Assembly: GCF_900116515.1 (NCBI RefSeq)
Contig: NZ_FPBA01000008.1
Coordinates: 1 to 64,000 of the forward strand
Length of the DNA: 64,000 bases
DNA from: Geodermatophilus amargosae
Lineage (GTDB): Bacteria; Actinomycetota; Actinomycetes; Mycobacteriales; Geodermatophilaceae
Direction: 5' to 3'
A model generated the notes under the pieces. The model ran no database searches and was not told the DNA's origin. It worked only from the letters and a program-made list of their open reading frames with translations. Made by a program: the position numbers and the translations under genes. This document shows, one piece after another, positions 49,091 through 58,656 of this stretch (the first letter of the stretch is position 1; every line of letters starts with the position of its first letter).

Positions 49091-51655
49091 ATGACGACCT
49101 CCACGACGACAGGGACCGCGCCACTCCCCCTGCTCGACGACCCCGGCGACCTCACCGCCCTCCGGGCGCGCGGCAGCGACCCCGACGACCTGTTCGCCTC
49201 CTTCGCCGCCTGGGCGGCCGACGGCGGCACGCCGCTGTACCCGCACCAGGAGGAGGGGCTGATCGAACTGGTCAGCGGGGCCAACGTGGTCCTCGCGACG
49301 CCGACCGGTTCGGGCAAGTCGCTGGTGGCCACCGGCGCGCAGTACGCCGCGCTGGCCGCCGGGCGGCGCAGCTACTACACGGCGCCGATCAAGGCCCTCG
49401 TCAGCGAGAAGTTCTTCGCCCTGTGCGGGGTCTTCGGCGCGGCCAACGTGGGCATGCTGACCGGGGACGCGAGCGTCAACGCCGGCGCGCCGGTCATCGC
49501 CTGCACCGCCGAGATCCTCGCCAACGTGGCGCTGCGCGAGGGCGCCGACGCCGACATCGGTCTGGTCGTCATGGACGAGTTCCACTTCTACGGCGACCCC
49601 GACCGCGGCTGGGCCTGGCAGGTGCCGCTGCTGGAGCTCCCCCGGGCCCAGTTCCTGCTGATGAGCGCCACCCTGGGCAACACCGACCGGTTGCGCGAGG
49701 ACCTCACCCGCCGCACCGGCCGGCCGACGGCACTGGTGGCCGGTGCCGAGCGCCCCGTCCCGCTGCACCACTACTACGCGACGACGCCGGCGCACGAGAC
49801 CATCCAGGAACTGCTCGACACACGGCAGGCGCCGGTCTACGTCGTGCACTTCACCCAGGCCCAGGCGCTCGAGCGGGCGCAGGCGCTGATGAGCGTCAAC
49901 GTGTGCAGCAAGGAGGAGAAGGCCGCGATCGCCGAGGCCATCGGCGGGTTCCGGTTCACCTCGGCGTTCGGGGCGACGCTGTCGCGGCTGGTGCGCCACG
50001 GCATCGGCGTCCACCACGCCGGGATGCTCCCCAAGTACCGGCGGCTGGTGGAGCAGCTCGCCCAGGCCGGCCTGCTGAAGGTCATCTGCGGCACCGACAC
50101 CCTCGGCGTCGGCATCAACGTCCCGATCCGCACCGTCGTGTTCTCCGCGCTGTCGAAGTACGACGGCACCCGCACCCGGCTGCTCAACGCCCGCGAGTTC
50201 CACCAGATCGCCGGGCGCGCGGGGCGCGCGGGCTACGACACCGCGGGCACCGTCGTCGTCCAGGCGCCGGAGCACGAGGTCGAGAACCTGCGGCAGTTCG
50301 CCAAGGTCGCCGACGACCCGAAGAAGCGCCGCAAGCTCGTGCGCAGGAAGGTGCCCGAGGGGATGGTGCCGTGGTCGCAGGCGACCATGGACCGCCTGGT
50401 CGCCGCCGAGCCCGAGCAGCTCTCCAGCCACATGCGGGTGACGACGGCGATGCTGCTCGACGTCGTCGACCGGCCCGGCGACCCGGTGGCGGCGCTGCGG
50501 CACCTGCTCACGGACAACCACGAGCCGCGCCAGCGGCAGCTGAGGCTCATCCGCGAGGCGGTCGGCATCGCCCGCTCGCTGCTGCAGGCCGGGGTGCTCG
50601 AGCGGCTGCCGGAGCCCGAGCCCGACGGCCGCCGGCACCGGCTGACGGTCGACCTGCCGCCGGACTTCGCCCTCAACCAGCCGCTGTCGACCTTCGCGCT
50701 GGCCGCGATCGAGCTGCTCGACCCGGCGTCGGACACCTTCGCCCTCGACGTCGTCAGCGTCGTGGAGGCCACCCTCGACGACCCCCGGCAGATCCTGGCC
50801 GCGCAGCTGAACAAGGCCCGCGGCGAGGCCGTGGCGCAGATGAAGGCCGAGGGCATCGAGTACGACGAGCGGATCGAGCTGCTCGAGGACGTCACCTACC
50901 CCAAGCCGCTCGAGGAGCTGCTGGAGCACGCCTTCGAGGTCTACGTGCGCAGCAACCCGTGGGCCGCCGACGCGCACCCCTCGCCGAAGTCCGTCGTCCG
51001 CGAGACGTGGGAGCGGGCGATGACGTTCAAGGAGCTGGTCGGCACCTACGGCCTGACGCGTGCCGAGGGCGCGGTGCTGCGCTACCTGTCCGACGCGGTC
51101 AAGGCGCTGCGGTCGGGGGTACCGGCGGCGGCGCGCACCGAGGAGGTCACCGACGTCGTCGAGTGGCTCGGCGAGCTCGTGCGGCAGGTGGACTCCAGCC
51201 TGCTCGACGAGTGGGAGCAGCTGACCAGCCCGGACTCACCGCTGGACGTGCCGGTCGCCGTCCCGGCCCGGGCGCGGCCGCTCACCGGCAACGAGCGGGC
51301 GTTCACCGCGATGGTCCGCAACGCCCTCTTCGCCCGCGTGCAGCTGTGGTCGCGGCGCCGCTGGTACGACCTCGGCGAGCTCGACGCCGGCTCCGGCTGG
51401 GACGCCGAGCGGTGGGGCGAGGTGGTCCGCGGCTACTTCGCCGACCACGACGAGGTGCGCACCGGCGCCGACGCCCGCGGCCCGGCCCTGCTCGTGTGGG
51501 ACAGGGAGACGCCCGGCGTGTGGCGGGTGCGGCAGATCGTCGACGACCCCGCCGGCGACCACGACTGGGGCATCGACGCCGAGGTCGACCTCGCCGCCTC
51601 CGACGAGGCCGGGGAGCTGGTCCTGCGCGTCGTCGACGCCGGCCGCCGGGACTGA
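49091..51655 (+). CDS. DEAD/DEAH-box (Ski2/Mtr4-like) helicase with DUF3516-type C-terminus
   Basis: 854-aa SF2 RNA/DNA helicase. Walker A in ATPTGSGKS (about 77-85), the DExH-type box VMDEFHFYGD, LMSATLG, and motif VI in FHQIAGRAGRAGYDT. The C-terminal half (about 430-850) matches the actinobacterial DUF3516 region. It probably unwinds structured RNA. ATG 49091 is used; the open frame extends upstream through the small-protein region without similarity. No clear Shine-Dalgarno. Confidence 0.9.
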   Translation: MTTSTTTGTAPLPLLDDPGDLTALRARGSDPDDLFASFAAWAADGGTPLYPHQEEGLIELVSGANVVLATPTGSGKSLVATGAQYAALAAGRRSYYTAPIKALVSEKFFALCGVFGAANVGMLTGDASVNAGAPVIACTAEILANVALREGADADIGLVVMDEFHFYGDPDRGWAWQVPLLELPRAQFLLMSATLGNTDRLREDLTRRTGRPTALVAGAERPVPLHHYYATTPAHETIQELLDTRQAPVYVVHFTQAQALERAQALMSVNVCSKEEKAAIAEAIGGFRFTSAFGATLSRLVRHGIGVHHAGMLPKYRRLVEQLAQAGLLKVICGTDTLGVGINVPIRTVVFSALSKYDGTRTRLLNAREFHQIAGRAGRAGYDTAGTVVVQAPEHEVENLRQFAKVADDPKKRRKLVRRKVPEGMVPWSQATMDRLVAAEPEQLSSHMRVTTAMLLDVVDRPGDPVAALRHLLTDNHEPRQRQLRLIREAVGIARSLLQAGVLERLPEPEPDGRRHRLTVDLPPDFALNQPLSTFALAAIELLDPASDTFALDVVSVVEATLDDPRQILAAQLNKARGEAVAQMKAEGIEYDERIELLEDVTYPKPLEELLEHAFEVYVRSNPWAADAHPSPKSVVRETWERAMTFKELVGTYGLTRAEGAVLRYLSDAVKALRSGVPAAARTEEVTDVVEWLGELVRQVDSSLLDEWEQLTSPDSPLDVPVAVPARARPLTGNERAFTAMVRNALFARVQLWSRRRWYDLGELDAGSGWDAERWGEVVRGYFADHDEVRTGADARGPALLVWDRETPGVWRVRQIVDDPAGDHDWGIDAEVDLAASDEAGELVLRVVDAGRRD

Positions 51656-51684
51656 CGGTGGGAGCACCGCACGACGGGGGGACC

Positions 51685-51858
51685 GCAGGCGGCCGGGGTG
51701 GACCCGTCGCGGGGGGCCGGAGGCCCTCCCGGCGGGGACACGGGGAGCGGCTCGGCGCGGCCAGAGGGACGGCAGGCGGCCGGAGTGGACCCGTCGCGGG
51801 GGGCCGGAGGCTCTCCCGGCGGGGACACGGGAAGCGGCTCAGCGCGGCCTGGGGACGG
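51685..51858. repeat. 87-bp tandem duplication
   Basis: Two head-to-tail copies, each starting GCAGGCGGCCGG, with period 87 bp and only a handful of differences. They fill most of the 250-nt gap between the helicase and the TauE pair. No open frame with normal codon bias crosses them. Recent local duplication is the simplest reading. Confidence 0.8.
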
Positions 51859-51905
51859 CACCTGGCCGCGGTGTCGGCCGGTAGGCCGACAGTGTGGTTG
51901 CACGT

Positions 51906-52679
51906 ATGACCGTCGCCGAGGTGCTCGCGGTGCTCGCGGCGGGGTTCGCCGCGGGGGCGATCAACGCCGTCGTCGGGTCGGGGACGCTGGTGACCTTCCC
52001 GGTGCTGCTGGCCACCGGGCTGCCGCCGGTGACCGCGAGCGTGTCCAACACGCTGGGCCTGGTCCCGGGCAACGTCAGCGGCGCGGTGGGCTACCGCCGC
52101 GAGCTGGCCGGGCAGCGCGGCCTGGTGCTGCGGCTGCTGCCGGCCTCGGCGCTGGGCGCGCTGACCGGCGCGGTCCTGCTGCTGACCCTCCCCGCCGCGG
52201 CGTTCGAGGCCGTGGTCCCCGTGCTGGTGGGACTGGCGGTCGTGCTCGTCGCCGTACAGCCACTGCTGACCCGGCGGCTGGCCGCCCGGCACGCCGAGCC
52301 GGGCACGACCCCGCGCGGCTGGCGGCTGGCGGGCCTGGTGGCGGGCGCCTACGCGACCGGCAGCTACGGCGGCTACTTCGCCGCCAGCCAGGGGGTGCTG
52401 CAGGTGGGGGTGTTCGGGCTGCTGCTGGCCGAGCCGCTGCAGCGCCTCAACGCGCTGAAGAACGTGCTCAGCGCCGCGGTGAACGCCGTCGCGGCGGTGG
52501 CCTACGTCGTCGTCGCCACCGACCGGGTCGACTGGGCCGCCGCCGGGCTGGTCGCCGGCGGTTCGGTGGTGGGCGGCGTGGTGGGCGCCCGCTACGGGCG
52601 CCGGCTGCCCGCGACGGCCCTGCGGACGGCGATCGTCGTGCTGGGCTGCGTGGCCATCGGCGTGCTGGTGACGCGGTGA
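51906..52679 (+). CDS. TauE/SafE-family membrane permease (first of two)
   Basis: 257-aa integral membrane protein with about eight hydrophobic helices in two repeats. The first repeat has the family motif AAGAINAVVGSGTLVTFPVLLATGLPPVTASVSNTLGL, the second GGYFAASQGVLQVG and LNALKN. Family members export sulfite, sulfonates or related organic anions. ATG 51906 is used; GTG 51894 is an alternative. Its stop overlaps the start of a paralogue (GTGA). Confidence 0.9.
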   Translation: MTVAEVLAVLAAGFAAGAINAVVGSGTLVTFPVLLATGLPPVTASVSNTLGLVPGNVSGAVGYRRELAGQRGLVLRLLPASALGALTGAVLLLTLPAAAFEAVVPVLVGLAVVLVAVQPLLTRRLAARHAEPGTTPRGWRLAGLVAGAYATGSYGGYFAASQGVLQVGVFGLLLAEPLQRLNALKNVLSAAVNAVAAVAYVVVATDRVDWAAAGLVAGGSVVGGVVGARYGRRLPATALRTAIVVLGCVAIGVLVTR

Positions 52680-53440
52680 GCGTCGTCGAGTGGCTGCTGC
52701 TGGTGCTCGCCGGGGTCGGCGCCGGCCTGACGGGCAGCATCGCCGGGCTGGCCTCACTGGTGAGCTACCCGGCGCTGCTGGCGACCGGGCTGCCGCCGGT
52801 GACCGCGAACGTCACCAACACCGTCGCACTGGTGCTCACCAGCGTCGGGTCGGTGAGCGCGTCGCGGCCCGAACTGGCCGGGCAGGGCCGGCGGCTGGTG
52901 CCGCTGGCCCTCGCCGGGGTCCTCGGCGGGGCGGGGGGCGCGGCGCTCCTCCTGGTCACCCCGGCCGAGGCGTTCGAGCGGCTAGTGCCGGTGCTCATCG
53001 GCGCCGCGGCGGTGGCCATCCTGCTGCAGCGGCCGCCGCGGGAGCTCGCCGCCGAGGGCCGCCGGGCGCACGGGCCCCGGGACCCGTGGTGGCTGGTCGC
53101 CGCCACCGGCGCGGTCGCCGTCTACGGCGGGTACTTCGGCGCCGCGGCCGGCGTCCTGCTGCTCGCGCTGGTGCTGCTGGGCACCGGCGAGGGGCTGCCG
53201 CGCAGCAACGCGGTGAAGAACGTCGTCCTCGGGTCGGCCAACGCGGTGGCCGCGCTCGGGTTCGTGCTGCTGTCGCCGGTGGCCTGGAGTGCGGCCCTCC
53301 CGCTGGCGCTGGGCTGCCTCGTCGGCGGCCGGCTGGGCCCGCGGGTGGTGCGCCGGGTGCCGCAGACCGCGCTGCGCCGGCTGATCGCGCTGGCCGGGCT
53401 CGCGCTGGCCGCCGTCCTGGCCGTCGACGCCTACCGCTGA
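52676..53440 (+). CDS. TauE/SafE-family membrane permease (second of two)
   Basis: 254-aa paralogue of the preceding gene. Corresponding motifs are GSIAGLASLVSYPALLATGLPPVTANVTNTVAL and GGYFGAAAGVLLLALVLLGTGEGLPRSNAVKN. The 4-nt overlap and shared ATGLPPVTA-x-V-x-NT suggest tandem duplication and a possible heterodimeric transporter. Substrate unknown. Confidence 0.9.
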   Translation: MSVVEWLLLVLAGVGAGLTGSIAGLASLVSYPALLATGLPPVTANVTNTVALVLTSVGSVSASRPELAGQGRRLVPLALAGVLGGAGGAALLLVTPAEAFERLVPVLIGAAAVAILLQRPPRELAAEGRRAHGPRDPWWLVAATGAVAVYGGYFGAAAGVLLLALVLLGTGEGLPRSNAVKNVVLGSANAVAALGFVLLSPVAWSAALPLALGCLVGGRLGPRVVRRVPQTALRRLIALAGLALAAVLAVDAYR

Positions 53441-53456
53441 GGCAGCCGGAGGACCC

Positions 53457-53489
53457 GGTGAGGACCAGGTGAGGACCAGGTGAGGACCC
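53457..53489. repeat. three tandem 11-bp repeats (GGTGAGGACCA)
   Basis: Three consecutive 11-bp units between the TauE pair and the GAF-ANTAR gene. Each includes a GGTGAGG Shine-Dalgarno-like core. The last unit ends in CCC. No function apparent; slippage product likely. Confidence 0.6.
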
Positions 53490-53556
53490 CGTGTGGTGCC
53501 CGGGGCCCGGTTCCGGGCAGGCTGTGCGGGCGATCGGGGACGACAGGAGGCAGACG

Positions 53557-54297
53557 GTGACGGAGACGGATGCGGCAGGGCGGTTCCTCCAGGCGCTGAG
53601 CGAGCCGGCGGTGCCCGAGGAGCGCGGCCTGGAGATGGTGCCCACGCGGCTGGCCCGCGCGGCCGCGGAGGCGGTCGGCGTGGACGGCGTGGCGTTGAGC
53701 ATCCACGAGGGTGCGGGACTGCGGACGCCGATCGGCGCGAGCGACCGCGTCACCTCGCACGCCGAGCAGCTGCAGTTCACCACCGGCGACGGCCCGTGCC
53801 TGCGCGCCCACGACACCGGCAGCGCGATCGTCTTCGACCTCGACGACATCAACCGCAACTGGCCCGACCTGCACACCGCGCTGCTCGGCGAGACGCCGTT
53901 CCGGGCGGTGTTCTCGGTGCCGCTCGCCCCGCCGCTCGGCCCCACCGTCATCGTCGACCTCTACGCGCGGGAACTGGCCACGCTCACCCAGGTCCCGCGC
54001 GACGACGTCGAGGCGGTCGTGCTCTGCCTGACCGAGGAGCTGGTGCGCACCTCGGGCGGGGTGTCCGCGGACGAGGGCGGGGCCCGGTGGTGGGAGTCCC
54101 CCGCCGCCCGCCGCCGCAGCCGGGTGTGGCAGGCGACGGGTCAGGCCACGGTGGCGCTCGGCCTCGACGTCGTCGACACGCTCACCGTGCTGCGCGCGCA
54201 CGCCTTCGCCACCGGCCGGGTGGTCGACGACGTCGCCGAGGACATCGTCGAGGGCCGGCTGGACCCCGCCGAACTGCGCGACGAGAGCAACCGCTGA
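53557..54297 (+). CDS. GAF-ANTAR regulator (second copy)
   Basis: 246-aa protein with a GAF domain (about 25-165; EQLQFTTGDGPCLRAHDTGSAIVFDLDD) and a C-terminal ANTAR-like domain (about 180-240; RVWQATGQATVALGLDVVDTLTVLRAHAFATGR). It is predicted to sense a small signal and bind RNA hairpins for antitermination. GTG 53557 follows AGGAGG at good spacing, which decides the start. Stands alone; no phosphatase partner here, unlike the first copy at 23.7 kb. Confidence 0.87.
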   Translation: MTETDAAGRFLQALSEPAVPEERGLEMVPTRLARAAAEAVGVDGVALSIHEGAGLRTPIGASDRVTSHAEQLQFTTGDGPCLRAHDTGSAIVFDLDDINRNWPDLHTALLGETPFRAVFSVPLAPPLGPTVIVDLYARELATLTQVPRDDVEAVVLCLTEELVRTSGGVSADEGGARWWESPAARRRSRVWQATGQATVALGLDVVDTLTVLRAHAFATGRVVDDVAEDIVEGRLDPAELRDESNR

Positions 54298-54307
54298 GGC
54301 GCGGCGG

Positions 54308-54943
54308 TCAGCGCGCGACGTAGGCGGCGAGGAAGAGCACGAAGGCGCTCGAGCCGAGCAGCAGCCGCGCCGGGGTGAGTCCGTTGATCAGCCCCGCGGT
54401 GGCCTCGACCCAGGCCGGGCGGACGGCGGCCTCCCGCGCGCCGCGGCGGACCAGCCGCACCTCGTCGGCCAGCAGCGCTCCCGCCGCGCCGAGCATGGTG
54501 AGACCGACGACGAGGAACACCAGCGCCAGGCCCTCGCTGAACGCGTCGGCCCGGTTCCGGAGCAGCAGCACGACCAGCAGCCCGGCGAGCAGGCCGACGA
54601 CGGCACCGGCGACCGGCGCCCACGGGCCCATGCGGGTCAGCGGGTCGGTCCGGCGCGGCCGCACCGCCGGCGGCGCCGGCGGCCGCCCGGTGACCGGCCC
54701 GGTGGGGTGCGGGCCGTCGTCCACGACCGCCGCGGACGGTCCGCCGGGAGTGCCGCCGGGGGCAGGGGCGGCAGGGCCGGCGGGCGCCGTGCTCGCGCTG
54801 ACGGCGGTCGCGCCGGTCGGTCCCGGGACCGTCACGGGGGCGGTCGGCGGCGCGGACCCGGTGGGGACGCCCGCGGTTGGTGCCGGGGCGGTGGGCGGCG
54901 CGGTCGGCGGGGCGGCGGGCGCGGGGACGACGGGCTCGGACAT
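54308..54943 (-). CDS. Pro/Ala-rich membrane protein, unknown
   Basis: 211-aa protein. The first half (1-105) is a disordered Pro/Ala/Thr/Gly tract. The second half has hydrophobic helices near 110-127, 140-160 and 190-210. No known family recognised. ATG 54943 is used; an adjacent GTG is also possible. The following 158 nt to the GH13 gene end show nothing recognisable. Confidence 0.65.
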   Translation of the reverse strand: MSEPVVPAPAAPPTAPPTAPAPTAGVPTGSAPPTAPVTVPGPTGATAVSASTAPAGPAAPAPGGTPGGPSAAVVDDGPHPTGPVTGRPPAPPAVRPRRTDPLTRMGPWAPVAGAVVGLLAGLLVVLLLRNRADAFSEGLALVFLVVGLTMLGAAGALLADEVRLVRRGAREAAVRPAWVEATAGLINGLTPARLLLGSSAFVLFLAAYVAR

Positions 54944-55101
54944 CACCGCCGACGCTAGGGCGCATCCCTGACAGGTCCGGGCAGGTCAGCCGGGCGCGGC
55001 GGGACCTCGGGGGACGACGCCCGGGCCGTCGCGGCGCGCGGCCACGGCCCGTCGTGCGGGCGTGACCGCGCGTCGCCGGACCCGTGCTGCCGGCCCGGCG
55101 G

Positions 55102-56775
55102 TCAGAGCAGCCGGCGGCTGTCGTCCGACACGACCCGCAGCCAGCGGTACCCGTATCCGTCGAGGGTGAGCTCGACCGCGCCGTCCTCGCCGATCGCCGT
55201 CGACTGGGTGACCAGCAGGTCCTCCAGCCGGTGGGAGGCGTCGCAGCCGTCGAGGGTGAGCGGCACCGTGCGGGGCTCGGGCCCGAGGTTGTGGACGGCG
55301 AGCAGCGTGCCGTCGTCCCACTCGCACACGTGCGCCAGGACCCCGGCGTGCGGCTGCTCCAGCACCCGGAACGACCCCCACCCCAGCTCCGGCGACTCCC
55401 GGTAGCGGCGGATGAGCAGCTTCACGAACGACAGCATCGAGTCCTCGTCGCGGCGCTGGTCGGCGACGTTGACGAACTCCGGCGCGAAGCCGCCGCTGAC
55501 CACCGGGCCGGGCAGCCGGTCGGGATCCGCGGTGGAGAACCCGCCGTTGACGCCCGAGGTCCACTGCATCGGGGTGCGCACGGCGAGCCGGCCCTCGGCG
55601 GAGAGGTCCTCGCCCATCCCGATCTCCTCGCCGTAGAAGAGCACCGGCGTGCCGGGCAGCGAGAACAGCAGGCTGTAGACCATGCGCACCCGCCGCGGGT
55701 CGCCGTCGAGCATCGGCGGCAGCCTCCGGCGCAGACCGCGGCCGTAGACCTGCATCCGCTCCTCGGGCCCGAAGGCGGCGAAGACCTCCTTGCGCTCGTC
55801 GTCGGAGAGCTTGTCGAGGGTGAGCTCGTCGTGGTTGCGGACGAAGGTCGCCCACTGGCTGTCCGGGTCGACGAACGGCCGCTCGGTGAGCGCCTCGACC
55901 AGCGGGGCGGCGTCGGCGCGGGCCAGCGAGAGGTACATGGCCTGCATGCCGACGAAGTCGAACAGCATGGTCAGCTCGTCGCCGTCGTCGCCGCCGAAGA
56001 AGTCGCGCTGCTGGTCGTGCGGCAGGTTGACCTCGCCGAGCAGGACGCCGCTGCCGGTGCGCCGGCCGAGGAAGGACCGCAGCGCGCGCAGGTACTCGTG
56101 CGGGTCGGCGAAGCCGTCGCTGCCGGCGCCGCCCTCGGTCTCGAGGAAGAACGGGACGGCGTCGACGCGGAAGCCCGACAGCCCGAGCTGCAGCCAGAAG
56201 CCCATGATCTTGGCGACCTCGTCACGGACCCGCGGGTTGGTCACGTCGAGGTCGGGCTGCTCCTTGTAGAAGCGGTGCAGGTACCACTCCCCCGTCGGCT
56301 CGTTGAACGTCCAGGTCGAGTCCTCCTGGTCGGGGAAGACGACCTGGTCGCTGGTGTCCGGGGGCTCGTCGTCGCGCCAGACGTAGAAGTCGTGGAAGGG
56401 GTCGTCCTTGCTCCGCCGCCCCTGCTGGAACCAGGGGTGCTGGACCGAGGTGTGGTTGACGACGAGGTCGGCGATGACCCGCATGCCGCGGTCGTTGGCG
56501 GTGCGGATGAACTCCACCAGGTCGCCGTGGGTGCCCAGCCGCGGGTCGACGCCGTAGAAGTCGGTGATGTCGTAGCCGTCGTCGCGCTCGGCGGTCGGGT
56601 AGAAGGGCATCAGCCACAGGCACGTGACACCGAGGTCGGCCAGGTGCTCGATGCGCTGGGACAGCCCCTCGAAGTCACCGCACCCGTCGCCGTTCCAGTC
56701 CAGGTAGGTCTCGACGTCCAGGCAGTAGACGACCGCCGTCTTCCACCAGACGTCGGCCGTGTCGGTGATCTTCAC
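55102..56775 (-). CDS. GH13 alpha-glucosidase/trehalose-synthase-like enzyme
   Basis: 557-aa glycoside hydrolase family 13 protein. Catalytic TIM barrel with VIADLVVNHTS (region I), GFRVDAVPFF (nucleophile Asp), LLGEVNLP (acid/base Glu) and VRNHDE (third Asp). TPVLFYGEEIGMGE and the C-terminal beta domain (from about 470) follow. Sequence is closest in style to the trehalose synthase (TreS)-like group, but isomerase versus hydrolase activity cannot be told. GTG 56775 is chosen to fit the family start. Near a flavin enzyme and malQ, suggesting glycogen/trehalose metabolism. Confidence 0.9.
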   Translation of the reverse strand: MKITDTADVWWKTAVVYCLDVETYLDWNGDGCGDFEGLSQRIEHLADLGVTCLWLMPFYPTAERDDGYDITDFYGVDPRLGTHGDLVEFIRTANDRGMRVIADLVVNHTSVQHPWFQQGRRSKDDPFHDFYVWRDDEPPDTSDQVVFPDQEDSTWTFNEPTGEWYLHRFYKEQPDLDVTNPRVRDEVAKIMGFWLQLGLSGFRVDAVPFFLETEGGAGSDGFADPHEYLRALRSFLGRRTGSGVLLGEVNLPHDQQRDFFGGDDGDELTMLFDFVGMQAMYLSLARADAAPLVEALTERPFVDPDSQWATFVRNHDELTLDKLSDDERKEVFAAFGPEERMQVYGRGLRRRLPPMLDGDPRRVRMVYSLLFSLPGTPVLFYGEEIGMGEDLSAEGRLAVRTPMQWTSGVNGGFSTADPDRLPGPVVSGGFAPEFVNVADQRRDEDSMLSFVKLLIRRYRESPELGWGSFRVLEQPHAGVLAHVCEWDDGTLLAVHNLGPEPRTVPLTLDGCDASHRLEDLLVTQSTAIGEDGAVELTLDGYGYRWLRVVSDDSRRLL

Positions 56776-56853
56776 GCAGGCGAGCCTGTCGATCGCGGCG
56801 GGCGGGGGCAACAGGACGGCGCAGGTCCGTATGGCCCCGGCGTCCGGTCGGGG

Positions 56854-57927
56854 TCACCGCGCGGGCGGGCGGCCCTCCGGCAGCACGCTCGGCTGCACCG
56901 GCTCGGTCTCCTGCCGGGGGCGGCGCGGCCCGCCGGGACCGTCGAGCGCGACGGCGGGCTCGGGCCGGGTCACCCCGAGCTGGGGCAGCACGTGCTCGCC
57001 GAACGCGTCGAGGAACGGCTTCTGCTCCTTGCCGACGTGGTGCAGGTAGACCTCGTCGAAGCCGAGCTCGACGTACTCCGCGAGCCAGGCGGCGTGCTGC
57101 CCGAGGTCCGAGCTGACCCGCACGGCCCCCTCGACCGCCTCCTGCGGCGTGTACCTGCTCGCCAGCTCGAAGGCCTCCGGCCCGTCGAGGTCCCAGCACA
57201 GCGGCGGCGGGAAGGTGTTGGTGAACCACTGGTCGTAGGCGATCGCCTTCGCCCGCTCCGGGTCGGGGTCCCAGCACAGGTGCACCTGGAGTACGAGCCG
57301 CCCCTGCCCGCCGGCGTCCCGGTAGGCGCCGACCAGTTCGCGCAGCGTCTCGTGCGGCTGGTTGATGGTGATGAAGCCGTCGGCCCAGTCGGCGTGCCGC
57401 CGCGCCGTCGGCACGCTCATCACCGGCCCGATGAGCGCCGGCTGCTGCTCGGGCAGCGACCAGATCCTCGCCCGCTCGACGTCGACGAGCCCGCGGTGGG
57501 TGACCTCCTCACCGGCCAGCAGGGCGCGGATGACGTCGACGCACTCCCTCAGCCGGGCGTCCCGGACGCGCTTGGGCGGCCACGGGGTGCCGGTGATGCG
57601 CTCGTTCATCACCTGCCCGCTGCCCAGCGCCATCCAGAACCGCCCGGGGAACATCGCCGCGAGCGTCGCGGCACCCTGGGCGATGACCGCCGGGTGGTAG
57701 CGCTGACCGGGGGCGTTGACCACGCCGCACGGCAGGCCGGTGGTGGCCAGCGCGGCCCCCAGCCACGACCAGGCGAACCCGGAGTGCCCCTGCGCGTGGT
57801 TCCAGGGCGCGAAGTGGTCCGAGCACATGGCCGCGGTGAAGCCGACCTCCTCCGCGTGCTGGACGGCGGCCAGCAGCTCGGCGGGGTGGACCTGCTCGTG
57901 GGAGTTGTGGAAGCCGATCACGGTCAC
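56854..57927 (-). CDS. luciferase-like flavin-dependent oxidoreductase (TIGR03885-like)
   Basis: 357-aa LLM-superfamily enzyme. IGFHNSHEQVHPAELLAAVQHAEEVGFTAAMCSDHFAPW begins the family; WFTNTFPPPLCWDL and AEYVELGFDEVYLHHVGKEQ are near the end. It resembles the TIGR03885 group, described as non-F420 flavin members and reported near trehalose-synthase-like genes, as here (78 nt). Cofactor choice between FMN and F420 is inference. GTG 57927. Confidence 0.85.
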   Translation of the reverse strand: MTVIGFHNSHEQVHPAELLAAVQHAEEVGFTAAMCSDHFAPWNHAQGHSGFAWSWLGAALATTGLPCGVVNAPGQRYHPAVIAQGAATLAAMFPGRFWMALGSGQVMNERITGTPWPPKRVRDARLRECVDVIRALLAGEEVTHRGLVDVERARIWSLPEQQPALIGPVMSVPTARRHADWADGFITINQPHETLRELVGAYRDAGGQGRLVLQVHLCWDPDPERAKAIAYDQWFTNTFPPPLCWDLDGPEAFELASRYTPQEAVEGAVRVSSDLGQHAAWLAEYVELGFDEVYLHHVGKEQKPFLDAFGEHVLPQLGVTRPEPAVALDGPGGPRRPRQETEPVQPSVLPEGRPPAR

Positions 57928-57988
57928 CGGTCGTGCCTACCGCAGCGCCGCGGCCCGCGCCCGGCGGACCGGGAGGTGCCGCAACCGC

Positions 57989-58651
57989 TCAGGCCAGCAG
58001 GTCGGCCACCCGGGCGGGCCCGGTGGCCACGTCCAGGTGGCCGCCCCGCCCATGACCGGCGACCGGCCACCCCCGGGCCCGGGCCGCCGCCGCGTCGCCG
58101 TCGTAGGCCGGCGAGAGGTGCACGTACCGGGGCTCGGCGGTCAGCGGCGGCACGGCCACGCCGACCGACCACAGGTCCGCGGGCAGCCGGTGCCCCTCGG
58201 CGAGGACGGCGGCGCGCACCTGCTCGTCGGGCAGCAGCTCGCCCATGGCGTCGGGGCCCCACCACGTCGTCCAGTCGGCCACCCGGCCGTCGTCGGCGAC
58301 GAGCGACGCCACGAGGGCGCGGACCTGCGCCGGCCACTCCGCGGGCCCGGACGCCGGCGGCAGGACCGCGTCGAGCCACACGACCCGCCGTGCGCCGCAC
58401 GCCGCCGCCAGTGCGGGCAGCACGATGCCGGCCCCGGAGAACCCGAGGACGACGTCGGCCGGGTCGACGGCGGCAGCCCACCGCCGGTCCCATCCGGCCG
58501 CGGACGGGCCGGCGGACGCCGGGTCCTGGACCAGACTGCGGAGGTCGGGGACGGCGACCTCCGCGCCGCGCCGGCGCAGCTCGCCGGCCAGCGGCCCGAG
58601 GACGGCGGGCCCGAGCAGGGGCGGGTGCACCAGCGCCCAGCGGTCGGCCAC
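57989..58651 (-). CDS. small alpha/beta-hydrolase-like protein
   Basis: 220-aa protein with a likely nucleophile elbow VLGFSGAGIVLPALAAAC (G-x-S-x-G) and a C-terminal histidine region VAGHGRGGHLDVATGP. The general alpha/beta-hydrolase fold is probable; substrate unknown. GTG 58651 follows the MerR stop by 5 nt, so it is co-transcribed with the regulator. Confidence 0.75.
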   Translation of the reverse strand: MADRWALVHPPLLGPAVLGPLAGELRRRGAEVAVPDLRSLVQDPASAGPSAAGWDRRWAAAVDPADVVLGFSGAGIVLPALAAACGARRVVWLDAVLPPASGPAEWPAQVRALVASLVADDGRVADWTTWWGPDAMGELLPDEQVRAAVLAEGHRLPADLWSVGVAVPPLTAEPRYVHLSPAYDGDAAAARARGWPVAGHGRGGHLDVATGPARVADLLA

Positions 58652-58656
58652 GGGGG

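Noticed and set aside
51698..53440. A single 580-codon frame joining the 87-bp repeats to the second TauE gene
   Set aside because: The first part is repeat-derived Gly/Arg-rich sequence in the wrong frame for the first TauE gene; the GTGA start at 52676 explains the second gene.
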